Positions 22,206 to 32,993 of a DNA stretch of 64,000 bases are shown in pieces. Every line of letters begins with the position of its first letter. Positions within the stretch are counted from its first letter, which is position 1. The position numbers were made by a program, and so were the translations under genes. The stretch is from Populus alba. Its lineage: Eukaryota; Streptophyta; Magnoliopsida; Malpighiales; Salicaceae. The stretch covers positions 3,844,001 through 3,908,000 of the forward strand of contig NC_133293.1 in assembly GCF_005239225.2 (NCBI RefSeq), in the 5' to 3' direction. Below the pieces are notes generated by a model, which was given only the letters and a program-made list of their open reading frames with translations, did not search any database and was not told the origin of the DNA.

Positions 22206-23081
22206 CAAAGTTTTAAAATCCGGACCAGCCCGACGAGTTGACCCGGGACTCGGCTGACCCGGGCCTGGGATTGGTCCGGGTAAAGGCAAAAACCTGTTTG
22301 AGAGTTGGCCCAGTGAAATCCGGTCGACCTGGTTAGTCGACCTGGGACCCGGACCACCCGGTCAAACTCGACTGAGACCCGGTCTCTCTTTTTTTTTTTT
22401 TATATATATACTAATAGACGTTAAACGACGTCGTTTTGGCCTTTGCCAAACGATCAAGAACAATGAAGCAGAATTGGGAATATTGATCACAAGAGAACCA
22501 CAAAAGGGTTGTTCTTAGTTTCTTGAAAAAATGGATAAACAAGTGGGGTTTTTGTCAATTACCTTGTGATATTGTAAAAAGTGAAGTGTACAACAAGAAG
22601 AAGATAGAGGAGAGAGGAAGCTTAGAGAGTGTCATAACTGAGGAAGAACTTGAGTTTCACCACTTCATCTCCTGGTTCTGGTTCAGCTAAAGATTCTTGC
22701 ATTATCTTGTAGGGTCTTGTGGTTCTTTTTTAAGTGAATTTTTTAAGTAGGTTCTGGTTTGTCTTTGGAGTTTGCTTGCTGGCCTCAATAACGAAGAAAG
22801 AATTCCAAAGAACTCTACTTCTAACAAGAGTGAATGATATTGCTGGCCAAATCTTAATAATAGCCTTAGGCCCTTATGGTAACTTCACCTAGGTTGACAC
22901 AGTGAGTTCTTGAAGTGATGAAGCCACTCACAGGCTGGCATTTTTAGTGAGAGTGACGTTAGAGAACTAGCCCACCAGGACAACACCATTTGTTTTTTTT
23001 TTGTTGACCAGGGTCAACCCATCTGACCCGTGACTCGGTCACTTGACCGGATCGATAACCGGGTCGGATTTCAAAACTATG
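22206..23081. mobile_element. Non-autonomous hAT-like DNA transposon (876 bp)
   Basis: The ends are imperfect inverted repeats: CAAAGTTTTAAAATCCGGACC on the left and, in reverse complement, CATAGTTTTGAAATCCGACCC on the right. Both ends then run into GC-rich, GACCCGG-type subterminal repeats (22223-22383; 23007-23068) that stand out against the AT-rich flanks. CA...TG termini plus an exact 8-bp target duplication fit the hAT superfamily. There is no transposase. The interior (22420-22980) has normal composition and short open stretches on the plus strand, for example one reading INKWGFCQLPCDIV and another reading KEFQRTLLLTRVNDIAG; these could be captured host exons but I could not name them. 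Confidence 0.85.
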
Positions 23082-23417
23082 ATATAAACTCACACGGTGC
23101 TAATTTTCTTTAGCAACATAGTGTATTTTTTTGAAAAAAAATATATGATCCTTTTATGTTGATTTTATTAGAGATTTAACTTGTTATTGAGTTAACACTT
23201 GATTTTGCAAAAAAATCTAGATTTTAGATTTTTTCTAAAAAGATTAGAAATAAAGAGACAATAATTGAAGAATAGGAAAAAAATAAAACCCTTTTTAGAA
23301 GATTAGAAGGAATTAGACGTGAAAATCAAGGGGGGGAATTATTGAAAAAGAAAAAGAAATGAGAGAAAAATGGATCCACATAGCCACACTAGAGCTACAC
23401 CTCCTCCATGTGTTAAC

Positions 23418-23716
23418 TTAAAAGGAAACCACTGCTAAGACAATTCTAACAACACCAACCTTTTTAGGCATAAGAAGTATTGGAAGCATATGTTGACTCA
23501 TGCTCTTCCAAAAATATCCTTTAGCCAATAACTCCTTTACTTGTCTTTGAAACTCCTTTACTTGTCTTTGAAACTCCTTTGTTTCATTTGGATTATTTCT
23601 ATAGACTAGTTGAATGAGAATTGTAACTCTAGTCACAAGATTAATTTGATGTTTTATTCCTCTATTGTAAGGTAAACCACTAGAAACATCATCATGAAAT
23701 ATATCTTCATATTTCT
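23418..23716 (-). pseudogene. gypsy reverse transcriptase N-terminal fragment
   Basis: Minus-strand translation gives YEDIFHDDVSSGLPYNRGIKHQ, then VYRNNPNETKEFQRQVKELL and a decayed MPKKVG (VPKKDG in live elements). This is the start of a gypsy RT domain. A 21-bp unit (TCCTTTACTTGTCTTTGAAAC) is tandemly doubled, adding seven residues. The fragment stops at 23418 and abuts an LTR-like end at 23717. Confidence 0.8.
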
Positions 23717-25640
23717 TGTAACATCCTTAAGTTTTAAATCTAGGTTTAGTGGTATCAAGTCATAGTTTTTTAAAAACCAGGGTGATTTATTTTTAATCTC
23801 ATAATTCATGACTCATGATTACAAATTACTATCTTAAAAGTCATTTAAGATTCTACTAAAATTTCAGCAAAGACTCCTTAAAACTAAACATTCCCAAGTA
23901 TCGACATTCACAATTCACACATGCTATCAAAACTTAATTCATGGTCCAACCATCTTGGACCTTTTTTCATGAGCAACACAAACCACTTTCCATTTCACAA
24001 TCCATAATCAATCACATTAAATATACTTCATAATGAAGAACATAATTATGAATATACGAAACACTATGAACTAGTATATGCATTCTTAATTTAATAAAAT
24101 GAAATAAGTATTATGTTAAATTTCAAACCTAATAAAAGAGATTCAATAGTGTTAAATTACATCTTAATGCTAGTTTACTTTACATTACAAACATTAGTCA
24201 CAAAAATTATATTACAAAAGGGAATTTTACCTATCCATAATTACATTATCTTTGCCTAAACAAAAGAAAACACTATAAATAATCTATTGCTCCGCTCGGG
24301 TTTGCGATGAGCCTAAAATCAATTTATTATACAATATAAGCACATAATTCAACAAGTGACACAACAAAACATATACACCTCTAATTTTATTTCATTAAAC
24401 CAAAATCCACACTTTAAAAATGTGTCATCTTTTTATACTTATCAACTACTTGATTCAACCTAAATAATCCATAAATAACTCGACAAGTTAGCCACACTAA
24501 CACAACTAGCTTCACTTTAGATAGTTAGTCAAATTAAGTATCTTGACATGAAATCACATTGACATCACTAGCTCCTCTCTAAACAGCTAGTCAAATTAAG
24601 TATCTCTACAATCAATCACATTAACGCCACTAGCTCCACTCAAAATAGCTAGTCAAATTAAGTATCATGACAGTTAATCACATTGATGCCACTAGCTCTA
24701 CTCTAAACAACTAGTCAAATTAAATATCCTGACAATCAATCAAATTGACGCCACTAACTGCACTTCGAATAGTTAGTCATGTTAAACACCACGCCCATTA
24801 GTTTCATTGATGTCATTAGCTCTATGCAAGACAGCTAGTCAAATCAATCATTCCTTAATAGTAATAATTATGTAAATAAATGCAAATTTTTAAAAATTAG
24901 CAATTTAAAAGACTTAAGAAATCTATTAAGTAGAAAAATTACAAGGCACCTACCTAGAGCCCATGCTCGTGTTGTTGCTTCCCTGATCCAATAGCTTCTC
25001 CTATACCATTAGGATTTCAATAATCATTATCATTTCAGTCATTCTAAGAATCTCATTCCAATTCTTATCCAACCAATATTATCTAACCAATAACAAGGGA
25101 ATCCTTAAAATTCCATACACATGCTCACTTTTTATGTTCATACTCATTCTTATAGGTTCAATTGTTAAAATCCTTAGTTCAATGACAATTTTAAGAACAC
25201 ATAAAACAAACTATGGGTCGTACCCCCTCCTTACAAGAAGTTTTGACCAAACCTATTTCTTAAGGGACTAAAAGTCCCCTTCCAAATCTCATGAAATTCT
25301 CTTTTCATATAGTCTCAAAATATGCCTTTTAACACAATTCATTACATCAATTTAAATTAGAAAAAAAAAATCTAAACCCCCCTATTACTATTACTATTAC
25401 TATCATGTGGCCAAAACCACCACAAAAAAAAGGACATGCATTTCTTCCAAAATTTCATTTAAATTTGTTATAACTCAACCATTATACATTTCACTTAACA
25501 AAACTCAACCCAATTTTCATAACAACCAAGTCAACAAAGTTCATTCCTATTTTATTTGTTTAAGCCGAAACTTCTCCCTATTGGAAACATGTGTTTTTTT
25601 TTTTTAAATTTTTTTATGTGATTTAATTCCATGCCCAATA
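23717..25640 (+). repeat. LTR-like segment beginning TGTAACATCC
   Basis: TGTAACATCC is a frequent 5' end of plant gypsy LTRs, and it starts exactly where the RT fragment breaks off. The segment is non-coding and contains the 62-bp repeat array described separately. I could not place its right end; 25640 is a guess at where A/C-rich text gives way to the next LTR. 23717 may be a solo LTR or one LTR of a deleted element. Confidence 0.4.
24500..24850. repeat. Tandem array, six units of exactly 62 bp, each with a hairpin
   Basis: The conserved word (G/A)NTAGTCAAATTAAGTATC recurs with its variable arm at 24524, 24586, 24648, 24710, 24772 and 24834, always 62 bp apart with no indel. Each unit has a 7-bp inverted repeat with an 11-base loop, ACTAGCT...AGCTAGT in the consensus. 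Unit 5 is ACTAACT...AGTTAGT, so both arms changed together and pairing is kept; units 1 and 6 keep G-T wobbles; unit 4 has one mismatch. Confidence 0.9.
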
Positions 25641-25735
25641 ATTAAATGCATTATATAACATAATCAAATACATATTCCATGTCAATTTGAACTAATAAAT
25701 TCAAACCCACATACACTAAGTTGGACATGATTTGA

Positions 25736-27726
25736 TGCGATCCAAGCAACACCATGAGATCTGTTAGAGGTTTCAATTGGTCCAGTGACAATACATAGGG
25801 ATAATAGTTTCAAAGAGGCTTTTAATGGATTTTTTCAAAACACATGGGCTAATAAGGTGAGCTTCAAGAAGTTATTAAATAATGAAGTATAAGCCTTGAT
25901 TAATTTAATTCATGTTCAAGAAAGGCTTGTAGGTGGATATCCAAACATTATAAAAAGATTAGAAAAAAAGATTCAAACCTATCAATTTTGACGTTTCATT
26001 ACTATTTTGGTCATAATTAGAGCTACAGAAGGAATTTTAATATGATTTCAGTTGAATTGAAAACTAGACATCCATAACTTTCTAGTGATATAAGGCACCA
26101 ATGCATTAATATGAGAGATAATTATGCATTCGAAGTTAGGCTTTGATTCTACTAGCAAATTATGAAAACGACTTTAATCTTATTTAAATTAGTTGGGTTA
26201 TTGTTTTATTTATATTTTAATTATTATTATTAGTCTTTTTAGATATATTAAGGCCTTTATTTAAATTTTGTTTCATTGTAGTATTATTATTTATTAGGTT
26301 TATCTATATTCACTAGAGATATCCTATTAGACTTAAGATTCTTTCTAGTATAAATACTCTTTTATAGAGACTTTTTGAAGAGAATACTATTTTTAATAAA
26401 AAAAATATGACATTTTTGCTATTTTTAATGTGATTGAGTTATTCTCATACTAATATGAACCATGTTAGGTTTGAAATTTACCTTAAAATGCATACTAACT
26501 AGTTTTGCAAGATTAAGTTTATCTCTCAAAACATACATAAGATAGAGCTAAAATTTTACAAGGAGATACTAAACACATGAAAATACATTTTGGTAAAATT
26601 TTAGGTTAATTAAAATCTAGTAGCATATTTTTTAAATTGGTTGTAGTTGCTGTTAATGTTTTGGCAGATTCATTGATAAATTGTTATTTCTTGGTTATTT
26701 TTGGCTCAATCAATCCAGACCTGAAATGGGTTAATTTTGGCAGTAAATGGATATTAAATCAGGCTTGTGTAAGTCATAAACTTGTGCATGAGCTTGGGCT
26801 ACAAGGATTCCTAATGTAGTTTGAACTCATTAAAAAAAAGTAAAAGTCCTTTCTTTTCCAGGATATATATGGTAGCCAGGGACTCTATAAATACTTTTGT
26901 TTTAGTTGTGTTTTTTTTTTTTTTTGTTGGCTCTCTTTAAGTTTCGATAGCCTAGAGAGAACTTTAACACTTATTTTCCCATTATTAATTTATACTTTTG
27001 GGTTTGGTTAATTGGCTAAGACCTAAGACTTGTTTGAGATTAATTATTAATTAGTTTTCAACTATGGCCCACGGCTTGTTTAGGTCCATGCTTTCGGGTT
27101 TATTAATATAGAATTTGGGTCAGTTTCATAAGAGGACCAATTTAGCCCACAAGGGTAAATCCATTAGAGTTTTCATTTTCAAGAGTATAAATACTCTTTA
27201 CAAGGACAAAATTTTCAGACTTGATAATACTATTGCTGCTAAATTTATTTAGCTTGTGTGTGAGAGATTCTCATATTCTTTGGTTATCTAACAAACTAAA
27301 TTAACTTATCAAATATTAACTAGCTTTATAACATCTTCTTTATACTTCTCATTCATGGATTGGTATTTGTATGGTAGATGCTATTATTTTAGTAGTTTTG
27401 GTGTCTTGGGATAAGTTTCCATTATATCACACTCCTATTAGATCTATTTTAGCTTTTTAGGATTCGTTGTGAATCTTGTTGTGGGTTGCGTGACCACATG
27501 ATCACAAGTTTCGCATCACATACTAATTTCTTAATTGAACTTACAAACTCTTCAAAGGATTGATCAACTTTGTTATGATTTTATATTACTCGTTTGCGTC
27601 TATTTATAGGTGTAAGGTGAGAGTGATAATTGCATATAATTTGGTTCTCCAAAGCAGGTTCTCGTTGGGTCAAGTTGCAAACCATTCAAATATGATTTTA
27701 ACATGTTTTGGGAGGTGTCTACATCA
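25736..27726 (+). repeat. gypsy 5' LTR, split by a nested solo LTR
   Basis: The LTR begins TGATGCGATCCAAGC and aligns with the reverse complement of 27820-28748. Its first part is 25736-26450. After a 1,068-bp insertion (26451-27518, with CATAC duplicated) it resumes at 27524 with TAATTTCTTAATTGAACTT and ends near 27726 in CTACATCA. A primer-binding site follows at once. The ungapped LTR would be about 0.92 kb, as in the inverted copy. Confidence 0.75.
26451..27518 (+). mobile_element. Solo LTR nested in another LTR (TSD CATAC)
   Basis: The insert begins TAATATGAACC, which looks like TGATGCGAACC after G-to-A and C-to-T decay, and ends TTCGCATCA. CATAC is present immediately before (26446-26450) and after (27519-27523). 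A TATAAATAC box lies near 26887. The 3' part also occurs at 4950-5217. One LTR with a 5-bp target duplication and no interior is the product of LTR-LTR recombination. Confidence 0.82.
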
Positions 27727-27728
27727 GC

Positions 27729-27740
27729 TGTTATCAGAGC
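27729..27740 (+). promoter_or_regulatory. Primer-binding site (Met-tRNA type) after the split LTR
   Basis: TGTTATCAGAGC (27730-27740, read with the preceding bases) matches TGGTATCAGAGC at 11 of 12 bases and follows the LTR end by two to four bases. The interior is only about 90 bp before the inverted LTR begins, so the element is deleted. Confidence 0.7.
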
Positions 27741-27819
27741 TTGTGTTATTATCAGGTTATATCCCTTTAATTTTTAATTTGTGTCGTTTCTCGATTTTCT
27801 TTCTTTCTAGTTTTGGCTA

Positions 27820-28748
27820 TGATGCGAACTCTAACAGAACTTAATGGAATTCACGAACCCAAGATCTATCTAATCCAAGTTTGAGTATGAAATTGAGCTT
27901 ATCACGATGGAAAACTTGATCCAAGAGAATAAGATTATAAACCACCTAATCACAACACCTATACCCGGAGATGAGCAAAAGAAGTATAAAATCACTAGCA
28001 AAGAATGGTCAATTGTTTGAAGAGTTGAAGTTCAATTAAGAACTAAGAGATGTAATATTTTTATTTTGAAAAAATCTTTTTTTTTTTTTAATATTCTTCA
28101 CAAAGAGTATTTACACTAGAAAGCTAAATAACCCTAGTTTCCCTAATAGGTTACACATAAACCCAATTTAAATAATACCCAAACCAAACTAAAACTAGCC
28201 TAAACTAATTAAAATAAATAAAATAAAAGTTTGAAACTTAAATAAGTGTTGCCGCACCAAAACAGAGATAGATCAATAGTCCAACTAATTAAAGTAAGAC
28301 AAGGTTAGTTTTTCTTGTAATCTACTGGCAACATCAAATCCCAACTTGAAATGAATGGTTCTCTCTTGTCTTAATGAATTAGAAGGCATGCCGTATATCA
28401 TTAGAAATTTATGGAAGTCTAGTTTCCAGCCCAACTAGAATCACATCAAAATTTGACATGTAGCTCCAATTATGATCAAAATAGTAGAGAAAGGTCAACT
28501 GTCCAATTTGAGTCTTTTTATCCCAATTATTGTGTAATGGCCTTGGTTCCACCAACAAGCCCTTAATGAACATGAATAAGATTAATTAAGGCTTGCTCTT
28601 CATTATTTATTACCCAATTTAAGTCCACCTAAACCCATGTATCTCAAATAAGTCAATTGAAAACCTCTTTGAACCTCTTAACCCTAAGCCTTGTATTGGA
28701 TCAACTGGAACCTCCAATAGATCCTTTGGTGTTGCTTAGATCACATCA
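27820..28748 (-). repeat. Inverted LTR of the same family as 25736-27726
   Basis: On the minus strand it runs TGATGTGATCTAAGC...GAGTTCGCATCA, 929 bp, with TATA-like and leader text matching the plus-strand copy. Its 3' end faces the 3' end of the plus-strand LTR at a distance of 93 bp. It is non-coding. Confidence 0.8.
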
Positions 28749-28819
28749 ACTAAGGTCTTATTTCTTAACAAAACAGAGTATATCATCTCTTATTACTTCA
28801 AAATTTGCATCAAACCTGT

Positions 28820-31800
28820 TGTTACTCAATTTTGGACCCCCACATGTTGGAGACGGTGTATACCTCTTTTGAACAGAGTGTAGGAGTTTAGCTCATATTC
28901 TCCAAAAGATTGACAAAAGCACATAAAGAAATATTTTTTTTGAAAACCTTGTTCGAGTTGTTTTCTGCTCTTTTTATCCTTCCCCTTTGCTACCAAAATC
29001 ATCAGGTTTTCTTAGGTTGATCAGGAGTCTTCATAATGCTAATTTCGTTTCTTTTTTATCTAGTCATTAAGGTTGATTAAATCCCTTAGAATTTGCACTA
29101 AAAAAGTGGTTCTGCTGCTGTCACAATTTTTTGTTCCAACTTAGGCTCTAATTCTGACTCAGTTTCATACGATATCTAACCATCCTAGGTATATTCTGTC
29201 ACTCATTACATATTGAAAAATTGATGTACACATTTATTAGGTCCTAGGGATCATTGTTCTCAGGGAAGATTCTCAGTCAGATTTGGATGCTCAACATTGT
29301 CAGATCAAACACCTTTTTGACCAATTAGATTACTGCCAGTTTCTGTTCTGTAAAAAGATTTTATCTCACTTCGACTCCTTCACCAAAGTTGTAGTCCTAG
29401 ATGCGTAGATGAATTTGAGCTTTTGAATCACTTGATTTCGATATCAGAGGCTCAAGATGTTCCCGTTTGAATATCTAACGTGAAGGCAGAGAATTTTGCC
29501 GCGAGAAGGATATTGACCCGAGCCTGCACTAAAAAAAACTCTATTTTTGGCCTCGTTTTTGTGATTTTTGTTCTTAGTTCATACCCTAAGTCATATCAGG
29601 ATTCTTGGCATTCGTCAGTTTTTGAGTTAGACCTGGAGATCCCTTTTGACCCACTAGATTACTGCCAGTTTCTGTTATATAAAAATATTTTATCTCACTT
29701 CGAATCCTTCATCAAAGTTGTAGTCCTAGACGTGTAGATGGATTTGAGCTTTTAAATCACTTGATTTTGATATCAGAGGCTCAAGATGTTCCCGTTTGAA
29801 TATCTAACATGAAGGCAGAGAATTCTACCGCGAGAAGGATATTGACCCGAGTCTGCAATAAAAAAACTCTATTTTTGGCCTAGTTTTTGTGATTTTTATT
29901 CTTAGTTCATACTCTTAGTCATATCAGGATTCTCGGCATTCGTTAGTTTTTGAGTTAGACCTGGAGATCCTTTTTGACCCACTAGATTACTGCCAGTTTC
30001 TATTCTGTAAAAAGATTTTATCTCACTTCGACTCCTTCATCAAAGTTGTAGTCCTAGACATGTAGATGAATTTGAGCTTTTGAATTACTTGATTTCGATA
30101 TCAGAGGTTCAAGATATTCCCATTTGAATATCTAATGTGAAGGCAGAAAATTCTGCTGCGGGAAGGATATAACTCAAGTTCGCGAGGCTGATTCAAAGGA
30201 TTTTTTTTGGACCAAGGACTGAATCGAAAAGTGTTAAAATGAGGTATTGAAAGCTGGAGAGGGGGGCTAGATCATCATAAATGACATGATTTTTTCCACA
30301 CCGAATAAGGAAAATGAGACTTTGCAGCTGCACTCTCCATCTGATTTCTTTCCTTTTTTTCGCTACAAATTCTTGCTATTTTTCCTTTATCATTATGCCT
30401 GATTTTTGGAGCTCCAACCACGATTTTTCTTGCCTCATTTCAAAGGGAGCAGCTGGCCTTATAGAAGGAAAGAAAATAGCCACACCCTCCTCTAAAACTG
30501 GAAAGAAATCAGACGTAAAGCATCAACACAAAATCAGAATATTGTAGTTTCCTTTTGCGTTTTTTTACTGCAAATCAGTAGGGATTTACGTCCTAGGATT
30601 AATGCATTGAATCCTTCCTAAATAGAGATATATTTAGACTATATATAAGCCCTTCTAATGACCTAACAGGGGCAGCAAAAACAGAGCAGAAAAATAAGAG
30701 AAAAATGGAGAGAAAAGAGCAGAGAAAGAAACAACCAAAGACAGACAAGAAAAACGTAAGAGAGGCAGAGTAAAAAACACAGCAAATAGAGGGAGCTTTC
30801 TTTCTTGCATTCTGGTGTTATTGTGAGGAAAAAGGAGAGAAAAAAAGACAAGATGGAGAGGGAGCTTTGTTGCTAAACCTTGACAGCAACGTTTGTTTGG
30901 TTTTATTTCATCTTCTGTAGAAAAGAAAACAGTGAGACCTGCAGGTAAGTCTTAACTTTCTCCTCCTTTACTGCCTTTAAAACTTTTGTACCTGTTTTGT
31001 CTTTGCTTTGCACATTCATTTTCAATTTTAGACTGTACAATGCCCGCTTGCTTTGTGTTGTTCCTGCCGTGGTTTTGAGTTTTGGATGGGTGACTATGTT
31101 AAGATTTGGCTAGCCTTTGGTGTTTTTTTTATCTCCTTTCTTTTGCTGGTTTAGAATTAAGGAACCAGGGAAGGGGGCTGTTATTTTCTTCATCAGCAGC
31201 TCCCTTTTCTGTTCGTTTCCTTCCATTTTTTTTTTTATTGAAATAGCCGATCAGGTCTTGCTTTGGTTTCTAGTCCATGATATATATGTGTTATAAAAGC
31301 ATGCTGTCCCAAGCTCTTCCTTTTTGTATGAACTAGCATGGCAATTTTTTCTCTCGGATTGTTAAAAAGAAAATAGGTCATGAGTCATGGTCACATGCAG
31401 TAGGATTTTGATTTCAAAATTTCAGTTTCAAAACTTTGGCTCCCTCATGCATATGGGCTTAGTCCTTTCCAATGTACAAAATTTTAAGTTGATTTGGCTT
31501 TGAACGATTTTTGTTACGAATTGTTTCAAGTTTCTTGTAGTTCTTGTAATATGAATGATGGCTTGCTACTTTCCATTTTGGTGTTTACGTCTAATTGTGA
31601 TGTTTGTGTGTTGACAAAAAATATATAAAAAAAATGTTTTCTTGTGTGTTGCATACGACCAATACCCTAACATGTTTTGAATGTTTTTTTTATATACAAA
31701 AAATATTGAAAGTTTTGAAAATGTGTTTTCGAATAGATTTCTTAAACACAACAAAAAATTGTTTTCTTGCATTTTGGGATTTTACAACATGTTTGTAAAA

Positions 31801-32473
31801 CTCCAAAGGGTATTGGCCAATTTTCAAAAAAATATAAAAATCTTATTTTGGGGGGAATTCATCTATTATTCACCGCTAATGTTTGGATAAAGAAATCCTT
31901 AAAAGATAAATATCCAAAATATTATTAGGAATAATAAATCCGCACACTTCCTTGAAGAAGCCTTGATTATAATCAAAGACATTTCAATTTTGTTTTTTAC
32001 TCCACGGTTTACGAGCCGTGAGAGTATAAAACACTAAAAAAAATATGGTTTTTTCTTAGCGCCCTAGATTTCTAAATTTTTGTGCCTCCTCCTTGCGATT
32101 TACGAGTCACAAACTCTTGAAATACTAAGGGAAAAATGAGCTTTCGAAGCACATGGAATCTCCTTGGATTTCTATCCTAATAAATCTAGTTTGAATCAAA
32201 CCTAGAAAAATTAATGGGATTAGAAAACACTAACACCATAATAATTATAAAGTAAGCCAAACATCAAGCAACTTACGTTAGGTAGGGCGTACTAGGGGTA
32301 CTAATACCTTCCCTTTACACAATCAGTCCCTTACCTTAGAATCTCTAAAAGACCAGTTAGGTTTCCCAGTGACCAAAATACTAGGTGGCGACTCCTTTAC
32401 ATTAAACAAAAAAAAGACCCCAAAATCAATCGAAAGTCACCGCAATGTCACGCTCCACCGCGAGGGTGCGACA
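28820..32473 (+). repeat. 5' LTR of Tat/Ogre-like element A1 (about 3.65 kb)
   Basis: It starts TGTTACTCAATTTTGGACC, ends GGTGCGACA, and is followed by a primer-binding site. About 30500-32473 is matched by 55220-57063 (the A2 LTR). Such long LTRs are a feature of the Ogre/Tat lineage. The LTR contains about 330-bp internal repeats, a TATATATAAG box near 30650, and a GA-rich leader. I see no gene; short frames in it are chance. Confidence 0.82.
29270..30150 (+). repeat. About 330-bp tandem repeats within the A1 LTR
   Basis: GAAGGCAGAGAATT-type unit starts occur at about 29482, 29812 and 30141. Each unit contains TATCTCACTTCGAcTCCTTCAtCAAAGTTGTAGTCCTAG and GATATCAGAGGyTCAAGATrTTCCCrTTTGAATATCTAA. 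The first unit is missing its 5' part. The A2 LTR has its own series at 53845-54690. Confidence 0.85.
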
Positions 32474-32476
32474 GGA

Positions 32477-32494
32477 TGGCGACTCCACTAGGGA
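32477..32494 (+). promoter_or_regulatory. A1 primer-binding site
   Basis: TGGCGACTCCACTAGGGA lies three bases after the LTR. It begins TGG as a complement to a tRNA CCA end should. Ogre elements are reported to use tRNA-Arg; I did not verify the match. A2 (57067-57084) and A3 (60500-60517) have close versions. Confidence 0.75.
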
Positions 32495-32993
32495 CTAGGA
32501 CTAGGCTTGATAATTTGTTTGTTTATGTTATGTGTTATTGGTTTTTGTTTTCTTATATGAATGATACTTTGTCTAAAAAGCTTTAGCATGCATCTTTACA
32601 TTCTGTCATACATGGTATAGTCATGCATCACTTTATTATTATTATGTTTTTTAGGGCACATACATGTAACTTTAAGTTAAGTGGGGAATTAGCAGCTTGC
32701 CTTATGACTTGAGTCAAGGTTTGAGTTTGTGTAAACCCCAACTCTTTGCTGAGTGTTTAGACTAATTGTGATTGGTACACGTGCCATCCCACTATCTGCT
32801 GGACCCCCATATTGTCTTTATAAGGGTGATCACTGGAACAACAAGAGACCCTTTTTTTAGAGACCAAGTAGTAAACCTACCGTATGTCTCACATAAAGGA
32901 ACTAGAACCTATCCTTAGGGTGTATGCTCCATAATATCTTTTGCATCAAAAAAAGTCTAACCCCAATGCATTTTGAATTGCAGGACTTGTGAA

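Noticed and set aside
24500..24850. CRISPR-like array
   Set aside because: The whole 62-bp unit is repeated with no unique spacers, and the context is a plant LTR region.
26446..27527. 9-bp target duplication CATACTAAT (a Mutator-type length)
   Set aside because: The extra four bases are part of the LTR start (TAAT from TGAT) and match the host by chance after decay. CATAC with an LTR end TTCGCATCA fits a 5-bp duplication better.
27729..27740. tRNA gene near TTATCAGAGC
   Set aside because: There is no cloverleaf around it; it is a retrotransposon primer-binding site.
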